DNA from: an uncultured Roseburia sp.
GTDB taxonomy: Bacteria > Bacillota > Clostridia > Lachnospirales > Lachnospiraceae
Assembly: GCA_945928585.1 (NCBI GenBank)
Contig: CAMENQ010000017.1
Location: 1-13,890, forward strand
DNA: 13,890 bases
Reading direction: 5' to 3'
Positions within the stretch are counted from its first letter, which is position 1. Every line of letters begins with the position of its first letter. Under the pieces are notes generated by a model. That model made no database searches. It was not told the origin of the DNA and worked only from the letters and a program-made list of their open reading frames with translations. The position numbers and the translations under genes are program-made. This document shows positions 7,030 through 13,890 of this stretch, one piece after another.

Positions 7030-10000
7030 ATGGATGAGCAGCAGTATAAGAGATTTTTTTCCGTGTTTCCCGAATTAAAATTTGACAGTGAGCTTATGAA
7101 TCTTATGAGTCTTGTTTCAGTGGAAAAAATAGCAACAAACCACAACAAGAGCACATTAAAGGTATACATACTAAGTACACGTATTATATCAGGAAAAGAT
7201 ATAAGCTATATGGAAAGAGAAATGGAAACACAGCTGTTCGGAAGAAACAATGTGCGTGTGATTATCTCGCCAAAATATGTTCTTTCAAAGCAGTACACAC
7301 CAAAGAATTTGTGGAATGAATATAAAGAAACCATATATGATGAGCTTAGAGCCATGAACATAATGATGTACAATATGCTAAGGCGTGGTGATGTGGAATT
7401 TACGGACAATAACCATATGAAGCTTACATTGGAAAAAAGCGTTATAGGAAAGGATAAGGAGCCGGAGCTTGTACGTTATATAAAGGAAGTTTTTACGGAA
7501 AGATGCGGTCTTTTGCTTGAAGTTGACATAGAACATAAAGAGCCGACGGAAAGCAGATACAGAAAGCAGCAGGAGCAGAAGGTAGAAAATGAGGTGGCTC
7601 AGATAGTAAAAAAGCGAAATGATGCTATGAAATCGTCGGAAAACACATACGAAGCCGGCAATGATGTGACAGAAAAATCAAAGGATTATGATGCTACTGA
7701 AAAAGGCATATCAGAAACAACTGAACCAAAATCATTATCAACAGAAATGGTCTCATCAAAAACAGACTTATCAGAAAATGCGTCACAAAAAAAGACACTG
7801 TCCGAAAATCAAAATCAAAACCGGCAGGCAGGAAAGTCAGATAAATATTCAGGCTCAAACGTAAATGGCGAAAAGAAATATTTCAGACGAGACGGCTATG
7901 GAAAATCAGACAATCCTGATGTGATTTACGGCAGGGAATTTGATGATGACTATACAAAGATAGTTGATATATCGGCAGAGTCTGGTGTAGTAGCCATAAA
8001 AGGACAGATTATACAGGTTGATACAAGAGAAATAAGAAACGAAAGAACAATAGTAACATTTGCGGTGACGGATTTTACGGACACCATTAAGGCAAAAATG
8101 TTTATCAAAAATGAGCTGCTTTTAGAAATAATGGAGCATATAAAAACAGGTGCTTTCATAAGACTTAAAGGAATGGCTCTTTTTGATACATATGACAAAG
8201 AGGTATCAATAGCTTCCGTTACAGGTATAATGAAGGCACAGGATGACAGAATACCAAGAATTGACACAAGTGTTGAAAAAAGAGTAGAGCTTCACTGCCA
8301 TACAAAGATGAGTGATATGGATGGTGTTTCAGATGCAGGAGACATTATTAAAACTGCAATAAAGTGGGGACACAAGGCACTTGCAATAACTGACCACGGC
8401 TGTGTACAGGGCTTTACAGATGCACTTCATGCACTTGATAAGATAAAGGGAGATTATAAGAAAAAAGGCGAGGAGCTTGACTTTAAGGTATTATATGGCG
8501 TTGAGGCATACCTTGTAGATGACCTTAAGGATATTGTAACAGATGCAAAGGGACAGTCACTTGATGATACATATGTAGTATTTGATATAGAGACGACAGG
8601 CTTTAGTGCTACCTACGATAAAATAATAGAAATAGGTGCCGTAAAGGTAAAGGGAGGAAAAATAACTGATAAATTCAGTGAATTTATAAACCCTGAGATA
8701 CCTATACCATTTAGAATAGAGCAGCTTACAAGCATAAATGATTCAATGGTAATGGATGCAGATAAGGTGGATGTTGTTCTTAAAAGATTCCTTGAATTTT
8801 GTGAGGGAGCTGTTATGGTAGCCCACAATGCGGATTTTGATATGTCCTTTATATTTAAAAACGCACAGGATTTAGGCATTGATTTTAAGTGTACCATAGT
8901 GGATACGGTATCACTTGCAAGAGTTCTTCTGCCGTCACTAAACAGATATAAGCTTGATACGGTGGCAAAGGCAGTTGGAGTATCACTGGAGCATCACCAC
9001 AGGGCAGTAGATGATGCAGGCTGTACGGCAGAGATATTTGTAAAATTTGTGGAAATGCTTAAGGAAAGAGATATATCAAATCTTGATGAGATAAATGAAA
9101 TGAGCAGGGCGTCGGAAACAGCCATAAAGAAGCTTCCAAGCCATCATGCCATTATTATTGCAAAAAATGAAACAGGACGTATAAACCTGTACAGACTTGT
9201 TTCAAATTCACACATAAAATATTTTAACCGTCAGCCACGTATACCAAAAAGTGATTTTCTTGCAAACAGGGAGGGACTTATAATAGGCTCTGCATGTGAG
9301 GCAGGAGAATTATATCAGGCAGTATACGGAGGAAAGAGTGATGCGGAGATTGCAAGGCTTGTAAATTTCTATGATTATTTGGAAATACAGCCTCTCGGCA
9401 ACAATATGTTTATGGTAAATAAGGGAGAGACTACAGTTGAAAACCTTATAGAAGTAAATAAAAAAATAGTTGAACTTGGAGAAAAGTTTGATAAGCCTGT
9501 TGTGGCTACATGTGATGTCCATTTTTTAAACCCTGAGGATGAAATATACAGGCGTATTATCATGGCGGGAAAAGGCTTTGATGATGCAGACAATCAGGCT
9601 CCCCTATATCTTAGAACTACTGAAGAAATGCTTGATGAATTTAAGTATCTGGGCAGTGATAAGGCATATGAGGTGGTAGTGACAAATACAAATAAAATAG
9701 CTGATATGATAGAAAACATATCACCTGTTCATCCTGACAAGGCACCGCCGGTCATACCAAATTCAGACCAGATATTAAGGAATATCTGTTACAATACAGC
9801 CCATGCCATGTATGGGGAAAATCTTCCAGAGGTAGTTACGGAAAGACTGGAAAGAGAGCTGAACTCTATTATATCAAACGGATTTGCTGTTATGTATATT
9901 ATTGCACAGAAGCTTGTTTGGAAATCAAACGAGGATGGCTATCTTGTAGGCTCAAGAGGTTCCGTAGGATCATCATTTGTGGCAACTATGGCAGGAATAA

Positions 10001-11661
10001 CAGAGGTAAATCCATTAAGACCTCATTATTACTGCAGCAAGTGTCACTACAGTGATTTTGATTCGGATTTGGTGAAATCATATGCCGGAAGCTCAGGTTG
10101 TGATATGCCGGATAAGAAATGTCCTGTTTGTGGTGAGGACCTGGTAAAGGCAGGCTTTGATATACCGTTTGAGACATTCTTAGGCTTTAAAGGAAATAAG
10201 GAGCCTGATATAGACCTTAATTTCTCAGGAGAATACCAAAGTAAGGCTCACGAATATACAGAGGTTATATTTGGAAAAGGTCAGACATTCAGAGCAGGTA
10301 CAATAGGTACTTTGGCAGATAAGACTGCATACGGCTTTGTTAAAAAATATTATGAGGAGCGGGGAGTCACAAAAAGACCATGCGAAATAGAAAGAATAGT
10401 ACAGGGCTGCGTAGGTGTAAGACGTACAACGGGACAGCATCCGGGAGGTATTATTGTACTTCCTTACGGAGAAGAAATATATAAGTTTACACCGGTTCAA
10501 AGACCTGCAAACGATATGACTACAAAGACCATAACCACACACTTTGACTACCACTCTATAGACCACAATCTGTTAAAACTTGATATTCTCGGACACGATG
10601 ATCCTACCATGATTCGTATGCTTGAGGATTTAACGGGAATTGATGCAAAGACCATAAAATTTGATGATAAAGGAGTGCTTTCACTGTTTGAAAGTACGGA
10701 GGCACTGGGCATAACTCCTGACGATATAGGAGGATGTCCGTTAGGATGCCTTGGCATACCGGAGTTTGGTACTGATTTTGTTATACAGATGCTTTTGGAC
10801 ACAAAGCCAAAGACAATATCCGACCTTATAAGAATATCAGGACTTTCACATGGAACTGATGTATGGCTGGGAAATGCCCAGACTCTTATTCAGGAAGGAA
10901 AGGCAACTATATCTACGGCTATATGTACAAGAGACGATATTATGACGTATCTTATAAATATGGGTCTTGATTCAGAGGAGTCATTTAAGATAATGGAGGC
11001 TGTAAGAAAAGGAACTGTGGCAAAAGGAAAATGCGGAAACTGGGATGAATGGAAGGCTGATATGACAGCACATGGCGTTCCTGACTGGTATATCTGGTCA
11101 TGTGAAAAGATACAGTATATGTTTCCAAAGGCTCATGCTGCAGCATATGTTATGATGGCGTTTCGTATAGCATGGTTTAAGATAAATTATCCTTTGGCAT
11201 ATTATGCAGCATATTTCAGCATAAGGGCTTCTGCCTTTGATTATGAGCTGATGTGTCAGGGCAGGGATAAGCTTGAGTATTTTCTTGCTGAATATAAAAA
11301 ACAGAATGATGCGGGAACACTGTCAAAGGTAGATCAGGATAAAATAAAGGATATGAAGATAGTGCAGGAAATGTACGCCAGAGGCTTTGAATTTACAAAA
11401 ATAGATTTATATAAGGCACAGGCTACCAGATTTCAGATAGTAAACGAAAAACTGATGCCATCATTCAGCAGTATAAGCGGAATGGGAGATAAGGCTGCTG
11501 AGGCTGTAGTGGAGGCTGCAAAGGACGGTAAATTCTTATCAAAGGATGATTTCAGAGACAGAACTAAAGTAAGTAAGACAGTTATTGACCTTATGGCAGA
11601 CCTGGGACTTATGGAGGATTTATCTGAGACAAACCAGCTTTCTCTGTTTGATTTTGTATAA
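7030..11661 (+). CDS. polC: DNA polymerase III alpha subunit, PolC type
   Basis: Replicative polymerase of low-GC Gram-positives with built-in 3'-5' proofreading. Order of parts in the 1543 residues: N-terminal domain (about 1-175); charged, low-complexity linker (about 185-297); OB fold (about 315-410); PHP domain start with HCH at 422-424 and DHG at 455-457; exonuclease inserted into PHP (about 515-685) with D519-I-E521, AHNADFD at 598-604 and HHRAVDD at 656-662; rest of PHP (CDVHFL); zinc-binding cysteines C1002, C1005, C1031 and C1034; palm with PDIDLNFSG and catalytic D1060, D1062 and D1185; fingers and C-terminal region; and a clamp-binding QLSLF at 1536-1540. It is about 100 residues longer than the B. 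subtilis protein, mostly through the linker. Its ribosome binding site overlaps the ispG stop codon. Confidence 0.98.
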   Translation: MDEQQYKRFFSVFPELKFDSELMNLMSLVSVEKIATNHNKSTLKVYILSTRIISGKDISYMEREMETQLFGRNNVRVIISPKYVLSKQYTPKNLWNEYKETIYDELRAMNIMMYNMLRRGDVEFTDNNHMKLTLEKSVIGKDKEPELVRYIKEVFTERCGLLLEVDIEHKEPTESRYRKQQEQKVENEVAQIVKKRNDAMKSSENTYEAGNDVTEKSKDYDATEKGISETTEPKSLSTEMVSSKTDLSENASQKKTLSENQNQNRQAGKSDKYSGSNVNGEKKYFRRDGYGKSDNPDVIYGREFDDDYTKIVDISAESGVVAIKGQIIQVDTREIRNERTIVTFAVTDFTDTIKAKMFIKNELLLEIMEHIKTGAFIRLKGMALFDTYDKEVSIASVTGIMKAQDDRIPRIDTSVEKRVELHCHTKMSDMDGVSDAGDIIKTAIKWGHKALAITDHGCVQGFTDALHALDKIKGDYKKKGEELDFKVLYGVEAYLVDDLKDIVTDAKGQSLDDTYVVFDIETTGFSATYDKIIEIGAVKVKGGKITDKFSEFINPEIPIPFRIEQLTSINDSMVMDADKVDVVLKRFLEFCEGAVMVAHNADFDMSFIFKNAQDLGIDFKCTIVDTVSLARVLLPSLNRYKLDTVAKAVGVSLEHHHRAVDDAGCTAEIFVKFVEMLKERDISNLDEINEMSRASETAIKKLPSHHAIIIAKNETGRINLYRLVSNSHIKYFNRQPRIPKSDFLANREGLIIGSACEAGELYQAVYGGKSDAEIARLVNFYDYLEIQPLGNNMFMVNKGETTVENLIEVNKKIVELGEKFDKPVVATCDVHFLNPEDEIYRRIIMAGKGFDDADNQAPLYLRTTEEMLDEFKYLGSDKAYEVVVTNTNKIADMIENISPVHPDKAPPVIPNSDQILRNICYNTAHAMYGENLPEVVTERLERELNSIISNGFAVMYIIAQKLVWKSNEDGYLVGSRGSVGSSFVATMAGITEVNPLRPHYYCSKCHYSDFDSDLVKSYAGSSGCDMPDKKCPVCGEDLVKAGFDIPFETFLGFKGNKEPDIDLNFSGEYQSKAHEYTEVIFGKGQTFRAGTIGTLADKTAYGFVKKYYEERGVTKRPCEIERIVQGCVGVRRTTGQHPGGIIVLPYGEEIYKFTPVQRPANDMTTKTITTHFDYHSIDHNLLKLDILGHDDPTMIRMLEDLTGIDAKTIKFDDKGVLSLFESTEALGITPDDIGGCPLGCLGIPEFGTDFVIQMLLDTKPKTISDLIRISGLSHGTDVWLGNAQTLIQEGKATISTAICTRDDIMTYLINMGLDSEESFKIMEAVRKGTVAKGKCGNWDEWKADMTAHGVPDWYIWSCEKIQYMFPKAHAAAYVMMAFRIAWFKINYPLAYYAAYFSIRASAFDYELMCQGRDKLEYFLAEYKKQNDAGTLSKVDQDKIKDMKIVQEMYARGFEFTKIDLYKAQATRFQIVNEKLMPSFSSISGMGDKAAEAVVEAAKDGKFLSKDDFRDRTKVSKTVIDLMADLGLMEDLSETNQLSLFDFV

Positions 11662-11714
11662 AGTATATCGGTTAATTTAAGTATTAATTGTGGAAAAAAA
11701 AGGGAATATAAGCT

Positions 11715-12455
11715 ATGATAGATAAGGAGAGATTTGAGAGGGCAAAGGAAAAGGTTATAGGATTGCAGAGAGAAAGAAACGGTATAGGAACACTAAAGGA
11801 AAAAACCATTCATGCGGTATTGAAAAATTATTACGAGGAGGACTGTGATAAACAGGAAATACCTATTGACACCTTTGTTGCAGACATATACAATGGCAGA
11901 CAGATAATAGAAATACAGACAGCACAATTCAACCGTATGCGGGAAAAACTGACCGGATTTCTGCCTTCCTATGAGGTGACTATAGTTCATCCCATACCAA
12001 GATACAAATATCTTGTATGGATAGATAAGGATACAGGAGAATATTCCCAGAGAAGAAAGTCACCGGTTACAGGAAACCCATATTTTATATTTCCGGAGCT
12101 ATATAAGATAAAGCCATATTTATTGGATGATAACCTGCATATAAGAGTGGTTATGATGGATATGGAGGAGTTAAGATTTATAAATAAATCGCCGAAAAGA
12201 AGAAAGAAAAGTGCAGGAAAATATGATAGACTTCCACTTGAAATGGTGGATGAGGTTATAATTGACTGTAGGGAGGATTATATGCAGTTTGTGCCATATT
12301 CGCTGGAGGGGGAATTTACCTCTCTGGAATTTGCAAAGGAAGCACATATCAGCAGAGCACTGGCACAGACAGTGCTTAATATACTCCATTATGTAGGAAC
12401 TGTGGAAAAGACAGGGAAAAGGGGAAACAGTATACTCTATCAGGTAAAAGAGTAG
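11715..12455 (+). CDS. Uncharacterised protein: PD-(D/E)XK nuclease-like domain plus winged helix
   Basis: I do not recognise a named family. Residues about 20-160 look like a restriction-endonuclease fold. A helix with GTLKEKTIH (E29, H33) is followed by a strand ending at D57 (FVADIYN) and then EIQT with E66-x-Q68. This E ... D-x(8)-E-x-Q spacing is what a PD-(D/E)XK site looks like, with Q in place of the usual K. A basic patch, KSPKRRKKSAGK, follows at about 178-189. The last 45 residues (FTSLEFAKEAHISRALAQTV ... GNSILYQV) have the helix-turn-helix and wing pattern of a winged helix. The inference is a DNA-binding, perhaps DNA-cutting, soluble protein; it could instead be an inactive relative. 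It starts 53 bases after polC, with AGGGA before its ATG, and its TAG is 12 bases before the next gene. CDS certain, function weak. Confidence 0.6.
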   Translation: MIDKERFERAKEKVIGLQRERNGIGTLKEKTIHAVLKNYYEEDCDKQEIPIDTFVADIYNGRQIIEIQTAQFNRMREKLTGFLPSYEVTIVHPIPRYKYLVWIDKDTGEYSQRRKSPVTGNPYFIFPELYKIKPYLLDDNLHIRVVMMDMEELRFINKSPKRRKKSAGKYDRLPLEMVDEVIIDCREDYMQFVPYSLEGEFTSLEFAKEAHISRALAQTVLNILHYVGTVEKTGKRGNSILYQVKE

Positions 12456-12467
12456 AAAGGAATAATC

Positions 12468-13514
12468 ATGGGAGAAAAATTAAAACCAATAGTAGGGAAA
12501 AGTCCTGTTTTGGAGGAAAAAAGAATAAGAGAAGAACAGGAGCGCAGACAGCTAAGAAAGCAGGCCGCTGCAGTTAAAAGAAAAAGACAGCAGAGAAAGA
12601 GGATAGCGGCACTTGTTTTTATTATGTGTGTAATCGTATTTGGAATAGGTGCCATTATAAGACTGGTGACAGGTTCAAATGATGACAAAACAACGGAAAA
12701 AACCGGCAGTGACATTATAAAAACAGAAGAGCCTGATGACAAAAGCGGTGTTGTGTCCGAGGCTGACGTACTGGAGGTAGGTCTGACTGAGGCTGATTAT
12801 ATATATGACTGCCAGGACACAGAAATAATGGGAAAGCTTTCCGGAAAAGCTGAAAACAATAAGATAATAAATTATATATATGAAAATTATAAAGCATATC
12901 CGGAGGAAATTCTTAAGGCATTATCAAACAATAGCGAGCTTGCGGATTTTGCCATAAAATATCCGATGGAAATAAAAAAACAACATGAAAACGTCACTAC
13001 TGTAGAGGATATGTATGAGAAGGGGGAAATGCCATTATTCATTCAGTGGGATGACAGGTGGGGATATTATCCTTACGGAGATGATGTTATAGGCTTATCC
13101 GGCTGCGGTCCTACGTGTCTTTCGATGGTAATGGTTGCACTGACAGGAAAAAATCAATATACCCCGACAGCTATTGCTAATTTTGCAACTGAAAACGGAT
13201 ATTATGTGGCTGGTGCGGGAACAGCATGGTCATTTTTTAATGAGGGAGTGCAAAGACTGGGTTTAAGCTCGCGAACCATAGGAAAAAATGAAAATGAGAT
13301 GAAGACTGCTTTAAATAATGGAGAAATACTTATTCTTAGTATGGGGCCCGGAATATTTACGGCAGGTGGTCATTATATAGTTATATATGATTATGATAAT
13401 AATACAGGAGAATTTATGATAAAGGATCCAAATAGTGTTATAAGGTCGAACACCACATATAAGCTTGAGGCATTCAGGGATCAGATAAAAAATATATGGG
13501 CAATAAGCAAATAA
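12468..13514 (+). CDS. Membrane-anchored C39-like cysteine peptidase
   Basis: 348 residues. A strongly basic, coiled-coil-prone cytoplasmic N-terminus (about 15-45, rich in K, R, E and Q) precedes a single membrane helix at about 46-67, so the rest should lie outside the cell. A polar acidic spacer leads to a helical stretch (KAYPEEILKALSNNSELADF) that often precedes this domain type, then a C39-like papain-fold domain from about 185: IQWDDRWGYYPYG, SGCGPTCLSM with likely catalytic C213, GGHYIVIYDY with H302, and KDPNS with D320. The triad-like set looks intact. It is not fused to an ABC transporter, so it is unlikely to be a bacteriocin exporter; processing of an envelope protein or peptide is an inference. 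An AAAGGA site overlaps the previous stop codon, which suggests coupling. Confidence 0.85.
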   Translation: MGEKLKPIVGKSPVLEEKRIREEQERRQLRKQAAAVKRKRQQRKRIAALVFIMCVIVFGIGAIIRLVTGSNDDKTTEKTGSDIIKTEEPDDKSGVVSEADVLEVGLTEADYIYDCQDTEIMGKLSGKAENNKIINYIYENYKAYPEEILKALSNNSELADFAIKYPMEIKKQHENVTTVEDMYEKGEMPLFIQWDDRWGYYPYGDDVIGLSGCGPTCLSMVMVALTGKNQYTPTAIANFATENGYYVAGAGTAWSFFNEGVQRLGLSSRTIGKNENEMKTALNNGEILILSMGPGIFTAGGHYIVIYDYDNNTGEFMIKDPNSVIRSNTTYKLEAFRDQIKNIWAISK

Positions 13515-13524
13515 AGGAGAAGTA

Positions 13525-13890
13525 ATGGTAAATATACACATAGAGGACAAAAAAGCTTTTACATCAAAGTTATTTATAAAAAATGATTTTGATGACTATC
13601 TGCTGGTGGAGGCGTACATCACCACATTTAATACCTATACCATAGACGGGCGGATTCAGAAGAAGTTTTATACTGATGAGGAATATGAAACAATGGGAAG
13701 ACCTGAACTTTCAAGATGGGGTGATATGAAAAAAATCTGTTTTGAAATGATAAAGGGAAATAAGACACCAATAAAGTTTAAAATAATACTAAAGCTGCCG
13801 GAGGAAAAGGCAGAGGGTATAGTAAAGGAATCAGGGGGAACCCTTACGGCGGAGGATGTGCAGGGGCTCATACTAAACATAAAGTATGAA
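13525..13890 (+). CDS. DUF5721-like protein of unknown function, 3' end missing
   Basis: The ATG follows an AAAGGAGA site and lies ten bases after the peptidase gene. 122 codons are visible and the frame is open at the window edge. The N-terminal half has a pattern I associate with DUF5721: FTSKLFIKNDFDDYLLVEAY, then ITTFNTYTIDGR with alternating strand-like residues, then RPELSRWGDMKKICFEMIKG, and a strand KTPIKFKIILKLP. There is no signal peptide or membrane segment, so it is probably cytoplasmic. The family name is from memory and could be wrong; no activity is suggested by the motifs. The tight spacing suggests co-transcription with the peptidase. Confidence 0.7.
   Translation, partial: MVNIHIEDKKAFTSKLFIKNDFDDYLLVEAYITTFNTYTIDGRIQKKFYTDEEYETMGRPELSRWGDMKKICFEMIKGNKTPIKFKIILKLPEEKAEGIVKESGGTLTAEDVQGLILNIKYE

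Noticed and set aside
11662..11714. Terminator after polC
   Set aside because: TTAAT/ATTAA (around 11672-11687) is only a 5-base A+T stem with no following T run; the A run before the next gene looks like part of its leader.
11715..12455. Restriction-modification or defence system
   Set aside because: No methyltransferase, specificity subunit or mobile-element signs are present; codon use and spacing match the housekeeping neighbours.
12468..13514. Bacteriocin or toxin-processing system
   Set aside because: The C39-like domain is not fused to an ABC transporter, and no double-glycine leader peptide, transporter or immunity gene is visible nearby.

Overview
The window looks like a chromosomal housekeeping region from a low-GC Gram-positive anaerobe, most likely Lachnospiraceae (Clostridia). 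The evidence is the A+T-rich sequence with heavy use of ATA (Ile) and AGA (Arg) codons, strong GGAGG-type ribosome binding sites, a PolC-type replicative polymerase, the gene order pyrH-frr-uppS-cdsA-dxr-rseP-ispG-polC, and a last gene resembling a family (DUF5721) that I associate with Lachnospiraceae. The genus cannot be fixed by eye. All genes are on the + strand. I see no tRNA, rRNA, mobile element or CRISPR array, and no gene-free stretch longer than about 125 bases.

Layout. Bases 2-331 hold the 3' end of a bactofilin (polymer-forming cytoskeletal protein). It is followed 15 bases later by pyrH (UMP kinase, GTG start) and then frr (ribosome recycling factor). A 123-base gap with a GC-rich hairpin separates this part from uppS and cdsA, which abut exactly. 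A second gap of 104 bases, with a short direct repeat around a palindrome, precedes dxr. From dxr onwards (rseP, ispG, polC) gaps are 10-30 bases and the genes probably share a transcript. A 53-base gap follows polC, then three tightly spaced genes: a 246-residue protein resembling a PD-(D/E)XK nuclease with a C-terminal winged helix, a membrane-anchored C39-like cysteine peptidase, and a DUF5721-like protein cut by the window end.

How the genes fit together. dxr and ispG are early and late steps of the MEP isoprenoid pathway. UppS turns isoprenoid precursors into the undecaprenyl carrier for cell-wall synthesis. CdsA makes CDP-diacylglycerol for phospholipids, and RseP cleaves membrane proteins within the bilayer. 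The middle of the window is therefore an envelope-precursor block, flanked by nucleotide and translation genes (pyrH, frr) and by DNA replication (polC). The least understood part is the three-gene tail after polC. It is the best place here to look for something undescribed, above all the nuclease-like protein. No complete novel defence or mobile system is visible.
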